Part shown: one piece after another, positions 1 to 9,650 of the stretch
Layout of the letters: the number at the start of each line of letters is the position of its first letter
How positions within the stretch are numbered: position 1 is the first letter of the stretch
Position numbers and translations under genes: made by a program
Assembly (NCBI RefSeq): GCF_024448695.1
Contig: NZ_JAMOHY010000015.1
Span: forward strand, 1 to 64,000
DNA: 64,000 nt
Source of the DNA: Stutzerimonas stutzeri
Lineage (GTDB): Bacteria > Pseudomonadota > Gammaproteobacteria > Pseudomonadales > Pseudomonadaceae
Direction of reading: 5' to 3'
Notes under the pieces: model-generated
Seen by the model: the letters and a program-made list of their open reading frames with translations, nothing else
Databases searched by the model: none
What the model was told of the DNA's origin: nothing

Positions 1-10
1 CCCCCTGTAC

Positions 11-45
11 TACTTCAGCCGCGAATTCGCGGATAAATCCCGCAA
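11..45. repeat. REP-like inverted doublet, cut by the window edge
   Basis: A CTTCAGCCGCGAA half is followed directly by TTCGCGGATAAATCCCGC. The two resemble the cores of the Pseudomonas REP palindrome, also seen at 5420, 37546 and 45615, placed back to back. It lies 3' of metE and could act as a processing or termination structure. The left flank is missing, so the element cannot be fully delimited. Confidence 0.4.
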
Positions 46-87
46 AAGCAGAGTGCTCCCATGCACACAACGGAATAGCATCCGCCT

Positions 88-2388
88 TCAGGCCACCCTG
101 GCCTGCCGCTTCGTCCGCAGTTGCCTCGCCGCCGCCACCATGTTCACCAGTGCCGCCTCCGTTTCTACCCAGCCGCGCGTCTTCAACCCGCAGTCGGGAT
201 TGACCCAGAGCCGCTCTGCCGGGATGCGCTCACAGGCCTGTTCCAGCAGCCGTACCATCTCGCCGGTATCCGGCACCCGCGGCGAGTGGATGTCGTAGAC
301 GCCTGGTCCGATATCGTTGGGGTATTCGAAGGCGCGAAAGGCTTCCAGCAGCTCCATCTGCGAGCGTGACGTCTCGATGGTGATGACATCGGCATCCATC
401 GCCGCAATCGACTCGATCACGTCGTTGAATTCGCTGTAGCACATGTGCGTATGGATCTGCGTTTCATCGCGCACGCCACTGGCACACAGGCGAAACGCTT
501 CCACGGCCCAGTCCAGATAGCTTCGCCATTGATCACGCCGCAGCGGCAGCCCCTCGCGGAACGCCGCTTCGTCGATCTGGATGATCCTGATACCCGCCGC
601 CTCCAGGTCGCAAACCTCGTCACGGATCGCCAGCGCGAGCTGCCGCGCCTGTTGCTCACGGCTGATGTCTTCACGCCCGAACGACCACATCAGCATCGTT
701 ACGGGCCCGGTCAGCATGCCTTTCATGATCTTCTTGGTCTGTTGCTGGGCATAGCTGATCCACTCCACCGTCATTGCGGTCGGTCGGCTCAAATCGCCGT
801 AGATCACCGCCGGTTTGACGCAACGCGAGCCATAACTCTGCACCCAGCCGAAGCGGGTGAAGGCGTACCCGTCCAGCTGCTCGGCGAAATATTCGACCAT
901 GTCGTTGCGCTCGGCCTCGCCATGTACCAGCACATCCAGGCCAAGCTGTTCCTGCACCGCGACGGCATGCCGAATCTCGGTCTGCATCGCTTCGGTGTAG
1001 TCGGCCAGTCCCAAGCGACCCTGCTTGAATGCCTGACGAGCCAGGCGAATGGCCGGGGTCTGCGGAAAAGAGCCGATGGTGGTGGTGGGAAACGGTGGCA
1101 ATTTCAGCTGCGCACGTTGCTTCTCGATGCGCTCGGCAAACCCGGACGAACGCTGGGCATGCCGTGGCTTGATCGCCGCCAGGCGCGCCTGCACCTCGGG
1201 CTTGTGGATGCGCGGCGACTGGGCGCGACTGGCCTGCACCGCACGGCTGTATTGCAGGGCCGCCTGTACCTGAACGTCCTCGGGCGCATTCACGGCACGT
1301 GCGAGGATCGCGACCTCGCTGCATTTTTGCACGGCAAAGGCCAGCCAGCTCCGAAGCTCGGTATCCAGCTGATCCTCACGCACCAGATCCACCGGCGCAT
1401 GCAGCAGCGAGCAAGATGGCGCAATCCACAGGCGGTCGCCCAGACGCTGCGCCGCATGGCGCACCACCTCCAGCACCTTGTCCAGATCACAGCGCCAGAC
1501 ATTGCGCCCGTTGACCAGTCCCAGGGAGAGAATTTTGTAAGTCGGCAGCCAGTCGAGAATCACCGGGTACTGCTCCGGTGCGCGTACGAGATCAATGTGC
1601 AGGCCATCCACCGGCAGCGAAGCGGCCAGCGCCAGATTGTCTTCCAGACCACCGAAATAGGTGGCGACCAGCTTCTTCAACGGTGCCCGCTGCAGCTGGT
1701 TGTAGGCCCGCTCGAAGGCATTCTTCCAGTCCTGCGGCAAATCCAGCACCAGAATGGGCTCGTCGATCTGCACCCACTCGACGCCCAGCGCAGCCAGTCG
1801 TTCGAGAACTTCTGCGTAAACCGGCAACAGCCTGTCGAGCAGCTCCAGCTTGTCGAACGCAGCCCCCCTGGCCTTGCCCTGCCAGAGATAAGTCAGCGGA
1901 CCAATCAACACCGGCTTGACCGAATGCCCCAGCGCCAGGGCTTCTTCGACTTCCTCGAACAGCTGCGTCCAGGACAGGCTGAATGCCTGATCGGCACTGA
2001 ACTCGGGGACCAGATAGTGGTAGTTGGTGTCGAACCACTTGGTCATTTCCTGTGCCTGGCCCGCACCGCAACAACTTTTGCTCACACCGCGCGCCATGGC
2101 GAACAACGTATCCAGCGTCGGCTCGCCGCCAGTGGGGCGAAAGCGCTCGGGCACCACACCGAACATCAGCGAATGCGTCAGCACCTGGTCGTACCAGGCG
2201 AAATCACCCACCGGCAACAGCTCAATGCCTGCGTCGGCCTGAAGCTGCCAGTGGGCGGCACGCAGTTCGCGGCCCACAGTGCGCAGGCCGTCCTCGCTCA
2301 AGTCGCCTTTCCAGTACGCCTCAAGGGCTTTTTTCAGTTCGCGGTCCGCACCGATACGCGGGAAGCCCAGTGAGTGAGCAACAGCCAT
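88..2388 (-). CDS. metE: Cobalamin-independent methionine synthase MetE
   Basis: Transfers the methyl group of methyltetrahydrofolate triglutamate to homocysteine, the last step of methionine synthesis, in the cytoplasm without B12. The 766-residue product is full length. The N-terminal domain opens with [10 protein letters not shown]. The C-terminal catalytic domain carries the zinc ligands H648 and C650 (in HTHMCYSEF), E672 and C733 (in [10 protein letters not shown]). An in-frame ATG lies 18 bases upstream, but GGAG sits only before the second ATG, so I start at MAVAHS. The activator gene metR lies about 0.9 kb away on the other strand, separated by an ExoD-like gene. A possible MetR site lies upstream of the start. 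Confidence 0.96.
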   Translation of the reverse strand: MAVAHSLGFPRIGADRELKKALEAYWKGDLSEDGLRTVGRELRAAHWQLQADAGIELLPVGDFAWYDQVLTHSLMFGVVPERFRPTGGEPTLDTLFAMARGVSKSCCGAGQAQEMTKWFDTNYHYLVPEFSADQAFSLSWTQLFEEVEEALALGHSVKPVLIGPLTYLWQGKARGAAFDKLELLDRLLPVYAEVLERLAALGVEWVQIDEPILVLDLPQDWKNAFERAYNQLQRAPLKKLVATYFGGLEDNLALAASLPVDGLHIDLVRAPEQYPVILDWLPTYKILSLGLVNGRNVWRCDLDKVLEVVRHAAQRLGDRLWIAPSCSLLHAPVDLVREDQLDTELRSWLAFAVQKCSEVAILARAVNAPEDVQVQAALQYSRAVQASRAQSPRIHKPEVQARLAAIKPRHAQRSSGFAERIEKQRAQLKLPPFPTTTIGSFPQTPAIRLARQAFKQGRLGLADYTEAMQTEIRHAVAVQEQLGLDVLVHGEAERNDMVEYFAEQLDGYAFTRFGWVQSYGSRCVKPAVIYGDLSRPTAMTVEWISYAQQQTKKIMKGMLTGPVTMLMWSFGREDISREQQARQLALAIRDEVCDLEAAGIRIIQIDEAAFREGLPLRRDQWRSYLDWAVEAFRLCASGVRDETQIHTHMCYSEFNDVIESIAAMDADVITIETSRSQMELLEAFRAFEYPNDIGPGVYDIHSPRVPDTGEMVRLLEQACERIPAERLWVNPDCGLKTRGWVETEAALVNMVAAARQLRTKRQARVA

Positions 2389-2445
2389 GCGATTTCTCCA
2401 ATCCATCTCGATTTCGATGGCGGGAGTGTGTACGCCTTACGACAA

Positions 2446-2458
2446 TGAAACAAACTCA
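2446..2458. promoter_or_regulatory. Candidate MetR box upstream of metE
   Basis: TGAAACAAACTCA matches the MetR consensus TGAA-N5-TTCA at seven of eight half-site bases. It lies about 60 bases upstream of the metE start, in the 162-base gap shared with the divergent ExoD-like gene. MetR is encoded nearby, which makes the site plausible. One imperfect match is weak evidence on its own. Confidence 0.35.
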
Positions 2459-2550
2459 GCTTATTTGATTTAAAGAATAGAAATATTCATGTTGTGACAT
2501 TTGCGCTCCTGCGTTTTCAAAAAAGGGTCATCCCTTGTCACGACAACAAA

Positions 2551-3141
2551 ATGAATCGGCCCGAAGAACCGAAAGATCTGGGAACACTGCTTGAGCTGCT
2601 GGAGCAGGCAGGAGAAGCGGACCAGCCCGTCAGCATCGACTGCATGCTGCAGGCAACCGGACAGCGCAGTTTCGGCGCGCTATTGCTGGTGCCCGGCCTG
2701 CTGGTGTTCTCGCCGCTGTCGGGGATTCCCGGACTACCGAGCCTGTTCGCCGTCATGATTGCGCTGATCGCCTTGCAACTGCTGGTCGGTCGGCGGCATA
2801 TCTGGTTGCCCCAATGGCTGCTCAAGCGCACCGCTCCGCGCAGCAAGTACGACCGCGCGATGGCTTTTATCAAACGCCCGGCAGGCTTTATCGACGGTCT
2901 GCTACGACGTCGCCTGGTGTTTCTGACCGAAGGCATTAGCGTATATTTCAACGCCATACTGTGCCTGCTGATCGCCGCCACCATGCCGCCGCTGGAGCTG
3001 ATTCCCTTCGGCAACTCCATCGCCGGGGCGGCCTTGAGCATTCTCGGACTGGGCATGATGGCGCGCGACGGTTTCATGGTGTTGATTGCCATCGGTTTTT
3101 GCATCTGCCTGGCTTACTTCGTCAGCCGCCTGTGGCTGTAG
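2551..3141 (+). CDS. ExoD-family membrane protein
   Basis: About 196 residues. The body (GALLLVPGLLVFSPLSGIPG, then several hydrophobic segments) fits the ExoD family, named after a rhizobial exopolysaccharide-related gene whose biochemical role is not settled. About four membrane segments are visible between residues 40 and 195, with a basic loop (LLRRRLVF) between them. I start at MNRPEE; the frame stays open 57 bases further upstream with an ATG that would add residues atypical of the family. The gene is divergent from metE and lies upstream of metR on the same strand, splitting a pair that is usually adjacent. Confidence 0.75.
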   Translation: MNRPEEPKDLGTLLELLEQAGEADQPVSIDCMLQATGQRSFGALLLVPGLLVFSPLSGIPGLPSLFAVMIALIALQLLVGRRHIWLPQWLLKRTAPRSKYDRAMAFIKRPAGFIDGLLRRRLVFLTEGISVYFNAILCLLIAATMPPLELIPFGNSIAGAALSILGLGMMARDGFMVLIAIGFCICLAYFVSRLWL

Positions 3142-3272
3142 CAGGCTCCGGTCGGCTGTGCCTCCACTCGACAGTATGAGCACGCTGGGACAAACTTCCG
3201 TCTCGTAATGAGTCACGCTCAAGTCGTTTCGCCTTCACCCGCCCCTACTCACACAGCGCAGGAAGCCCCGGC

Positions 3273-4199
3273 ATGCTGGAAATTCGTCATCTGAGGACCC
3301 TTCATGCCTTGCGCGAAACGGACAGTCTGGTGGAAGCCGCCGAGCGTCTGCATCTGACCCAATCGGCACTTTCGCACCAGTTCAAGGAACTGGAAGAACG
3401 TCTGGGACTGCAGCTTTTCGTGCGCAAGACCCGCCCCGTGCGCTTCACCAGTGCCGGTCTGCGCCTGCTGCAACTGTCCGACAGCCTGCTGCCACAACTG
3501 CGCAGCGCCGAGCGCGACCTGGCGCGGCTGGCCGGAGGAACGGCTGGCCGGCTGCACATGGCGATCGAATGCCACAGCTGCTTCCAGTGGCTGATGCCCA
3601 CCATCGACCAGTTCCGTGATGCCTGGCCGGAAGTGGAACTGGACCTGGCCTCGGGCTTTTCCTTCGCGCCACTGCCAGCGCTGGCAAGGGGCGATCTGGA
3701 TCTGGTGGTGACTTCCGATCCGGTGGAGCTGCCGGGTATCACCTATGTCCCGCTGTTCACCTACGAGGCGCTGCTGGCGGTGGCCAACCAGCATCCGCTG
3801 GCCAGCCGGCCCTATGTGCGTGCGGAGGATCTGGCCAGCGAAACCCTGATCACCTATCCGGTGGAACGCGACCGGCTGGATATCTTTACGCGCTTTCTGG
3901 AACCGGCGGATGTCGAGCCTGCACAGGTGCGCACCTCGGAACTGACGGTGATGATGATGCAACTGGTGGCCTCGGGGCGTGGCGTCTGCTGCGTGCCGAA
4001 CTGGGCACTGCATGAGTACAGCACCCGTGGGTACGTCACCGCCCGGCGTCTGGGCGAGAAAGGCTTGTTCGCCACACTTTTCGCTGGCATCCGCGCCGAC
4101 ATGCTGGACTCGCCGTTCATGCGCGACTTCCTGCTGACCGCCAAGGACACCTCATTCGCCACCCTGGAAGGTGTCAGCGCGGCGCCAAAGGTGAAGTAA
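3273..4199 (+). CDS. metR: LysR-type regulator MetR
   Basis: Homocysteine-responsive activator of metE and other methionine genes. The 308-residue product has an N-terminal winged helix (residues 1-60; LTQSALSHQFKELEERLG is the recognition region) and a LysR substrate domain. IECHSC near residues 94-99 and LASETLITYPVERDRLD near residue 190 are strongly MetR-like compared with the remembered E. coli protein. Its 3' end overlaps the convergent DUF482 gene by 26 bases, so the two transcripts run into each other. Confidence 0.93.
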   Translation: MLEIRHLRTLHALRETDSLVEAAERLHLTQSALSHQFKELEERLGLQLFVRKTRPVRFTSAGLRLLQLSDSLLPQLRSAERDLARLAGGTAGRLHMAIECHSCFQWLMPTIDQFRDAWPEVELDLASGFSFAPLPALARGDLDLVVTSDPVELPGITYVPLFTYEALLAVANQHPLASRPYVRAEDLASETLITYPVERDRLDIFTRFLEPADVEPAQVRTSELTVMMMQLVASGRGVCCVPNWALHEYSTRGYVTARRLGEKGLFATLFAGIRADMLDSPFMRDFLLTAKDTSFATLEGVSAAPKVK

Positions 4200-5331
4200 C
4201 CTCCGCCACCGACTGCCGATACGGCAGCGCACCCTGTGCTGCCTCGGCATAGCGCAGCACGCCCTGGCGCTCCTGGGCGAGAAAGTCGCTCACTGCCGCG
4301 CGCAGCCCCGGATGCACCAGGTAATGCCAGGAGCGGGTAATCACCGGCTCGAAGCCACGAATCAGCTTGTGCTCACCCTGTGCGCCCGCATCGAAGCGTT
4401 GCAGGTTTTCGGCAATTGCCAGATCGATGCCCTGATAGAAACAGGTCTCGAAATGCAGCCGGTCGAATTCTGCCAAGCAACCCCAGTAACGACCGTAGAG
4501 CCCCTGTGCGTCGATCAGGCTGAAGGCCATGGCGACCAGACGCCCTCCCTGCTTCGCCAACACCACGCGAATCGCTTCGGGCATGCGTTCGGCCAGCAAG
4601 CTGAAAAAGCTGCGCGTCAGGTAGGGTTCCCGCCCACGCACGTGATAGGTGTTTGCGTAGCAGGCGTAGACGAAATCCCACTCGGACTCGTCAAGCTGAT
4701 GGCCCTCGCGCCAGTCAAACCCGATTCCCTGCGCGGCCACCTGTTCGCGCTCCTTGCGCACCTGCTTGCGCTTGCGCGACGTGAAGCCGTCGAGAAAATC
4801 CTGGAAGTCGCGATAACCACGGTTATGCCAGTGAAACTGGCAGCCGATACGTTCCAGCCAGTTGCCCCTGCCGCGCAATAACGCATCGGCATCCGGCTCG
4901 GTGAAGTTGATGTGCAGACTCGACTGGCCCAGCTCGGCCAGTTCGGCAGTGAGCAAATCCAGCAGCTGTAAGGCGGATTCGCTGTTGCCGAGCAGCCGGT
5001 CGCCGGCCACTGGTGAGAACGGCACGGCACAGAGCAGCTTGGGGTAATACTCGATACCCGCGCGGTGACAGGCGTCTGCCCAAGCCCAGTCGAAGACATA
5101 TTCGCCGTATGAATGGCTTTTGCAATACAACGGCAAGGCCGCCTGCAACGTGCCCGTAGCATCACTCAGCAACCGATGCTGCGGGTGCCAGCCGCTGCTA
5201 CCACTCACGCTGCGGCTGTCTTCAAGGCTGGAGAGAAAGGCATGACGCAGAAACGGCTGGGGATCAGGCAGTAAAGAATCCCACTGTTGCGGGGCAATCT
5301 CGGCGAGGCAGGTAATGGTCTGGATAGGCAT
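4174..5331 (-). CDS. GNAT-like protein of the DUF482 (COG3146) family
   Basis: 385 residues of a family with a GNAT/FemAB-type acyltransferase fold; the substrate is unknown. Family signatures visible include the central SRKRKQVRKEREQV basic stretch and YGRYWGC followed by LHFETCFYQGID. The start at MPIQTITC is chosen because the 57 extra upstream codons read through GC-rich, low-complexity sequence that also overlaps a REP-type repeat. Its stop codon lies inside the 3' end of metR on the other strand. No operon partner is apparent. Confidence 0.8.
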   Translation of the reverse strand: MPIQTITCLAEIAPQQWDSLLPDPQPFLRHAFLSSLEDSRSVSGSSGWHPQHRLLSDATGTLQAALPLYCKSHSYGEYVFDWAWADACHRAGIEYYPKLLCAVPFSPVAGDRLLGNSESALQLLDLLTAELAELGQSSLHINFTEPDADALLRGRGNWLERIGCQFHWHNRGYRDFQDFLDGFTSRKRKQVRKEREQVAAQGIGFDWREGHQLDESEWDFVYACYANTYHVRGREPYLTRSFFSLLAERMPEAIRVVLAKQGGRLVAMAFSLIDAQGLYGRYWGCLAEFDRLHFETCFYQGIDLAIAENLQRFDAGAQGEHKLIRGFEPVITRSWHYLVHPGLRAAVSDFLAQERQGVLRYAEAAQGALPYRQSVAEVTSPLAPR

Positions 5332-5419
5332 GACGAGCAGTCTGGCCCCTTGCGAGCCGGAAAAAAAGCGCTTCGCCCTACAAGCGATGCCCCAATGGTT
5401 GCGCGAGGCAGCTGTTTTT

Positions 5420-5500
5420 GTGGGAGGGCCTTGGCCGCGAGCTTTTGGCGGTAACTCCGTGCTGGCGAAGAAAAGCAAAGCTCGCGGACAAGTCCGCTCC
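5420..5500. repeat. REPIN: two inverted REP palindromes
   Basis: The left copy starts GTGGGAGGGCCTTGGCCGCG (5420) and the right copy, inverted, ends AAGTCCGCTCC (5500). They are separated by about 35 bases. This is the paired arrangement of Pseudomonas REP sequences known as REPINs. It fills the gap between the DUF482 and DUF2057 genes. A second imperfect hairpin (GGCCCT ... AGGGCC, 5516-5541) follows, possibly a weak 3' structure of the DUF2057 transcript. Confidence 0.75.
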
Positions 5501-5578
5501 AACCGCCAGCTGGCAGGCCCTACAGGTTGCCCTGCAGGGCCGAATTCATTCTGCCAGCGGACTCACGAAAAGCGGTTA

Positions 5579-6271
5579 CTACTGCGCCCACTTGAGGAAG
5601 GCTGCACGGCTTTCCGGGGTCAACAGGTTCCACATCTGCTGCAGCGTGGTCAGGGTGGCGTCGCTGTGCGGCAGAGCCGCCGTCGCTGCGGGTGCAGAAC
5701 GCAGTGCCACACCCTGAGCAGCCGGCTCGCCTGCAGCACCCAGCGGCGCAACGCTGGTGGCTTGCGGAGCGACCTCACTGGAACCCAGCATCGCGTTGAG
5801 CACCGAGGTATTACGGTTACCGGCTTGTGCCTCATGACGCTCGCCGGTACGGGTGTTCAGCGCCCAGGCAGGGAAGTCGGTTTCGAAAGCCCGCGCCTCG
5901 GCCAGGTTCTGCGGACGGTCGAACTCCAGACGCCAGGTTTCACCGGCCTTGCCTTCGAAATTGAAGATGGCCGTGCGCCCGCGCACCAGTTCATGGCTGA
6001 TGCCACCATCGATATCGAAACCGTTCTTGTAGAAGGCATGAACCTGGTAGGCACCCGGCTGCAGGTGCAAACGCTTGTCCGAGGCACCGAACATGGAGTT
6101 TGCAGCCGAGTGAGGCTGGCCATTGATGCTGCGGATTTCCAATTCGCTTGGCACCACCAGTTCCAATACCTGGTTCTGCGGCAATGGCGCACCGGAATAC
6201 AGCTGAACGTGGGGCTGCTGGGCACAGGCTGCCAGCAGGCAGGCCATGACAATAACGAACAAACTGCGCAT
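5579..6271 (-). CDS. DUF2057 family lipoprotein
   Basis: 230 residues. The start at MRSLFVIV follows AGGAG at good spacing. The N-terminus is a lipoprotein signal: hydrophobic stretch, then LLAAC with the cysteine at residue 16. The next 130 residues (LELVVPSELEIRSINGQ, then LQPGAYQVHAFYKNGFD) match the DUF2057 (YccT-like) family, thought to be envelope-associated and of unknown function. The C-terminal third is rich in Ala and Pro and looks like a linker, ending in a helix (LTPESRAAFLKWAQ). A terminator separates it from the porin upstream, so it is probably transcribed alone. Confidence 0.78.
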   Translation of the reverse strand: MRSLFVIVMACLLAACAQQPHVQLYSGAPLPQNQVLELVVPSELEIRSINGQPHSAANSMFGASDKRLHLQPGAYQVHAFYKNGFDIDGGISHELVRGRTAIFNFEGKAGETWRLEFDRPQNLAEARAFETDFPAWALNTRTGERHEAQAGNRNTSVLNAMLGSSEVAPQATSVAPLGAAGEPAAQGVALRSAPAATAALPHSDATLTTLQQMWNLLTPESRAAFLKWAQ

Positions 6272-6370
6272 GAAAACTCCTAAGTGCAAAAGTCCGCCGA
6301 ACTTCGTCGGCATTGGGTTTGATTACAACCGGGAAACAATAATAAGTCTGAATAGTTTCACTTAAATGAC

Positions 6371-6410
6371 AAACCGGGCTGTCCTTGAAGGAACAGCCCG
6401 GTTTGTTTTA
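6371..6410. terminator. Rho-independent terminator, possibly bidirectional
   Basis: AAACCGGGCTGT and its complement ACAGCCCGGTTT flank a short loop, with T-rich sequence on both sides. It lies just 3' of the porin stop codon and upstream of the DUF2057 gene, so it most likely ends the porin message. Confidence 0.8.
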
Positions 6411-6430
6411 ACCAATTCCGTGAAGTGGAA

Positions 6431-7498
6431 TCAGAAGTCGTAGCGCAGACCTACGGAGAGGCCGGAAGCCTTTTCACCGGCTGGATTCACGCCAGCAATT
6501 GCATTACTACGCACATTGGCTGAGCGGGCCTGTTCCCATGGAACCTGTGCGGAGTTGTCGTCGTTATCGATTACCGCGTAGTTGGCATATACACGAACAG
6601 CCTTGTCCAGCTTGTGCTCGACACCTACTACCCACATATCGGCGTCAGCATTGTTGGCATCGGAATCGCGGGTCATCCACATGGCCTTCAGAGCCGTATT
6701 GGATGCGACCTTGAATTCGCCACCCAGGCCATAGACATCGGACGACCATGCATCGCGGGAGGCTTGAATCGGAGAGTCATGGTCGACTGTCTGATAGAAG
6801 CCAACCAGCTTGAAGGCATCAGTCAGTTTGTAGGCGGCAGCGGCACGAATGCCGTCGCGCTCGCCCCGGCCCTGATCTTCTTCGACCGTCTCGTATGCCA
6901 GAGAGGCCTCCAGCGGGCCACCAGCATAGTTCAGCGACAGGCTGACGGCATCGCTGTCCTGATCCTCGACAGCCCACTGGCCTTCGTACATCGAGTAGGC
7001 CAGTTTTGCATTGAAACCGCCCATGGTCGGCGTGGTGTACTGGATGGTGTTGTCATAACGCTCGTCGAAACGGCCATTGCCGAAGCGGGTCAGGTTGCGC
7101 ATGTCACCGACCTGGTCACCGAACAGGTTGGCCGGGCCACGGGCAACCTTGAACGGACTGTCGAAACGACCCAACTGCACCGCACCGAAGTTGCCGCCCA
7201 GGCCGACAAAGGTGTCGCGGGTAGCGAAGCTGGTGCTGTCGCCATCGCTACTGCCAGTCGTGAAATTGATCTGCTGCTCGATCTGGAAGAATGCTTTCAG
7301 ATCAGGGTTGATCTGGTGATCACCCTTGAAACCCAGGCGCGAAGAGTTGCTCGACAGGTTTGTTTCGGAATAGTCGGCGCCATCATCCAGATAATCCACA
7401 GATACATGCGCACGACCATAGAAAGACACATCGGCCATTGCCACAGCAGGTACCGCCATCGCAGCACCAACAGCAATCGCAATCAACTTCTTCTTCAT
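6431..7498 (-). CDS. General (OmpC/Porin_4-type) outer membrane porin
   Basis: 355 residues. A clear signal peptide (MKKKLIAIAVGAAMAVPAVAMA) with cleavage after AMA near residue 22 gives a mature N-terminus DVSFYGR, typical of trimeric 16-strand porins. The protein alternates short beta strands with acidic loops. A PFKVARGPANLFGDQVGDMR segment probably forms the constricting loop L3. It ends with LSVGLRYDF: a C-terminal aromatic as needed for BAM-dependent insertion. AAGGAGC precedes the ATG. It most likely allows diffusion of small solutes; the substrate cannot be read from sequence. Confidence 0.9.
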   Translation of the reverse strand: MKKKLIAIAVGAAMAVPAVAMADVSFYGRAHVSVDYLDDGADYSETNLSSNSSRLGFKGDHQINPDLKAFFQIEQQINFTTGSSDGDSTSFATRDTFVGLGGNFGAVQLGRFDSPFKVARGPANLFGDQVGDMRNLTRFGNGRFDERYDNTIQYTTPTMGGFNAKLAYSMYEGQWAVEDQDSDAVSLSLNYAGGPLEASLAYETVEEDQGRGERDGIRAAAAYKLTDAFKLVGFYQTVDHDSPIQASRDAWSSDVYGLGGEFKVASNTALKAMWMTRDSDANNADADMWVVGVEHKLDKAVRVYANYAVIDNDDNSAQVPWEQARSANVRSNAIAGVNPAGEKASGLSVGLRYDF

Positions 7499-7644
7499 CG
7501 GGAAAAGCTCCTTCGTTTATGAAACGTCGTCCTGCGAATGACATGACGTCGTCTGTTTCGACGGAGGCGATTATGGAAACCCTATATGACAGAAGGTTGT
7601 CTGCAATATGACAATTAGAAGTTTAGGGAACTTTTCGCGAAATC

Positions 7645-7669
7645 CAGGGCGGAAATAAAATCCGCCCTG
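7645..7669 (-). terminator. Hairpin 3' of the ketoacyl synthase gene
   Basis: CAGGGCGGA and TCCGCCCTG form a perfect 9-base stem around an A/T-rich loop, 12 bases after the stop codon. The T tract on the minus strand is short, so termination efficiency is uncertain. Confidence 0.65.
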
Positions 7670-7680
7670 AATTCAACTCA

Positions 7681-8802
7681 TCAGCGCTTGCGCAGAATTA
7701 CGCTGCCGATGGAATATCCCGCACCGAAGGAGCTGAGCACGCCGATGCTGCCAGCCGGCAGGTCATCCTGATGCTTGTGAAAGGCGATCACCGAGCCGGC
7801 GGAGCTGGTGTTGGCGTAGGTGTCGAGGATCACTGGCGCCTCTTCCGGGCTGGCGTCGCGACCCAGCAGCTTGCGCACGATCAGATGGTTCATGTTGAGG
7901 TTGGCCTGGTGCAGCCAGAAGCGCTTGACCGCCTCGACCTCAATGCCGCTCTGCTGCAAGTGTTCGCCGATCAGCTCGGCCACCATGGGACAGACCTCCT
8001 TGAACACCTTGCGGCCTTCCTGCACGAACAGCTTGTCCGGATCGCTCATGTGCTCTTCGTCGGTGCGGTTGAGGAAGCCGAAGTTGTTGCGGATGTTGTT
8101 GGAGAACTCGGTCACCAGCCTGGTGCTGACGATGTCCCACTGATGCGCAGAGGTCGCCAGATCGGCGCGCTCGATGATTACCGCGGTGCAGGCATCACCA
8201 AAGATGAAATGGCTGTCGCGGTCACGGAAATTCATGTGCCCGGTACAGATTTCCGGGTTGACCATCAGCACTGCCCGCGCCTGACCCAGTTGCACCGCGT
8301 TGGAGGCGTTCTGGATGCCAAAGGTGGCCGAAGAACAGGCCACGTTCATGTCGAAGCCGAAACCCTTGATGCCCAGTGCAGCCTGCACTTCGATGGCAAC
8401 CGCCGGATAGGCGCGCTGCAGGTTGGAGCAGGCGACGATCACGCCGTCGATATCGGCTGCGGTCTTGCCTGCGCGAGCCAGCGCTTCTTCGGCGGCTTTC
8501 ACCGACATCTCGCAAAGGATCGACCATTCATCATTGCTGCGCTCGGGAATGCGCGGAGTCATTCGTTCAGGGTCGAGAATGCCGGCCTTGTCGGTGACAA
8601 AACGGCTCTTGATACCGGACGCCTTCTCGATGAAGGCCGAACTGGACTCGGGCATCGGCTGGACATCACCCGCCTCGATGGCGGCAGCGTGCTCGGCATT
8701 GAAACGGCGCGCGCAGGCGTTGAATGACTCCACCAGCTCGTCGTTGGAAATGCTGTGGGCAGGGGTATAAAGACCGGTACCGCTGATGACGACGTTATGC
8801 AC
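7681..8802 (-). CDS. Beta-ketoacyl-ACP synthase III (FabH2-type)
   Basis: Condenses an acyl-CoA primer with malonyl-ACP to start fatty acid synthesis. The closest remembered relative is the Pseudomonas enzyme that takes octanoyl-CoA from beta-oxidation into synthesis (P. aeruginosa PA3286), also 373 residues. The catalytic triad is visible: C156 in NVACSSATFG, H298 in FWLHQAN, N331 in TYANTSSAG. I use a GTG start (VHNVVISGTG) because AGAGGAA lies seven bases upstream and the length then matches. The ATG 42 bases upstream has no such site. The acyl-CoA ligases fadD1/fadD2 lie 25 kb away on the same strand. Confidence 0.88.
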   Translation of the reverse strand: MHNVVISGTGLYTPAHSISNDELVESFNACARRFNAEHAAAIEAGDVQPMPESSSAFIEKASGIKSRFVTDKAGILDPERMTPRIPERSNDEWSILCEMSVKAAEEALARAGKTAADIDGVIVACSNLQRAYPAVAIEVQAALGIKGFGFDMNVACSSATFGIQNASNAVQLGQARAVLMVNPEICTGHMNFRDRDSHFIFGDACTAVIIERADLATSAHQWDIVSTRLVTEFSNNIRNNFGFLNRTDEEHMSDPDKLFVQEGRKVFKEVCPMVAELIGEHLQQSGIEVEAVKRFWLHQANLNMNHLIVRKLLGRDASPEEAPVILDTYANTSSAGSVIAFHKHQDDLPAGSIGVLSSFGAGYSIGSVILRKR

Positions 8803-9123
8803 TGCCGTTCCTCTCGAATGGGGGCTTGATCGAAATGTGTGCACCAGCGGGCGTTGTGAAAATCCGCTAAAAACCCTGAAGTCCGGCGCATGTGGTGCTG
8901 GCTATTGTGCATGAAAAGCCGAAAGATTCCGTAACGTTGCGCCTATTTCCGGCCTTGGAATTAAGCCTTTCCCTACATTTGTGCGTGACCGACTGGTCTG
9001 AACGTGAAGCATGAAAAGCGATGCGTCCACCTTCTGAAAGATAGCTCCCTTTGACGGCCCTGCCACCCGTCTGCACGGCCCTGGGATATCCTTGTGTACC
9101 CACCTCACCCGCTGGAACCCTTC

Positions 9124-9633
9124 ATGAAAGACTCACTCGTCGAACTGATCACGCTCATCAGCTCGGGCTGCATGGATGACCAAGAGATTTCCCGTATCGC
9201 TGACGAAGCCGCCCAGGCCTATACCGACCCCGCCGGTTTTCTTCAGGCCAATCCGGATATCAACTACGACGATGAGTTCCCCATTCCACTGGGCGAGTGG
9301 GTGATTGTCGGCAGCCTGCCGGATACCGTGCTGTTCCAGGCAGACGATTACCAGGCGCTGTTCGCCCAGATCGTGGCTTCGTTCGGCGCGGGCGTCAGCT
9401 TTGTGCTGCAACCCAAGCAACTGGCGAAGACCGAGCCACTGAAGGCGCTCAACCGCATCCAGACCCAACTCGGCGCGCTTTACCCCGAGAAAGGTGGCTA
9501 TGTGCTGGTTAATTTCAGCGAACCGCTGGACGATGAACTGCAGGCGGTGCTGGTTTACAGCTGCGATGTGGAGAGAGTGATGGCGCTGGCAGTGGAAGTC
9601 GGTATTTATGCTGCACCGGCCAACGGCTCGTAG
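9124..9633 (+). CDS. Conserved hypothetical protein
   Basis: 169 residues, acidic, cytoplasmic, with no signal peptide or membrane segment. I start at MKDSLVELITL, where the family-like alternation of helices begins. An ATG 30 bases upstream lies in proline-rich sequence. I recognise no domain with certainty. The segment FGAGVSFVLQPKQLAKTEPL and a YPEKGGYVLVNFSEPLDDEL strand-rich C-terminal half suggest a small alpha/beta fold. It sits in the 1.2 kb between the ketoacyl synthase and the ankyrin protein, both facing away. Confidence 0.7.
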   Translation: MKDSLVELITLISSGCMDDQEISRIADEAAQAYTDPAGFLQANPDINYDDEFPIPLGEWVIVGSLPDTVLFQADDYQALFAQIVASFGAGVSFVLQPKQLAKTEPLKALNRIQTQLGALYPEKGGYVLVNFSEPLDDELQAVLVYSCDVERVMALAVEVGIYAAPANGS

Positions 9634-9650
9634 GGTCTATAAATTCGACT

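Noticed and set aside
445-2373. 642-codon open frame opposite metE
   Set aside because: Its residues mirror metE codons, with no domain or ribosome site. High GC makes long antisense frames common.
2389-2550. Possible cobalamin riboswitch upstream of metE
   Set aside because: The gap is only about 160 bases shared by two divergent genes, and no B12-box-like motif is visible.
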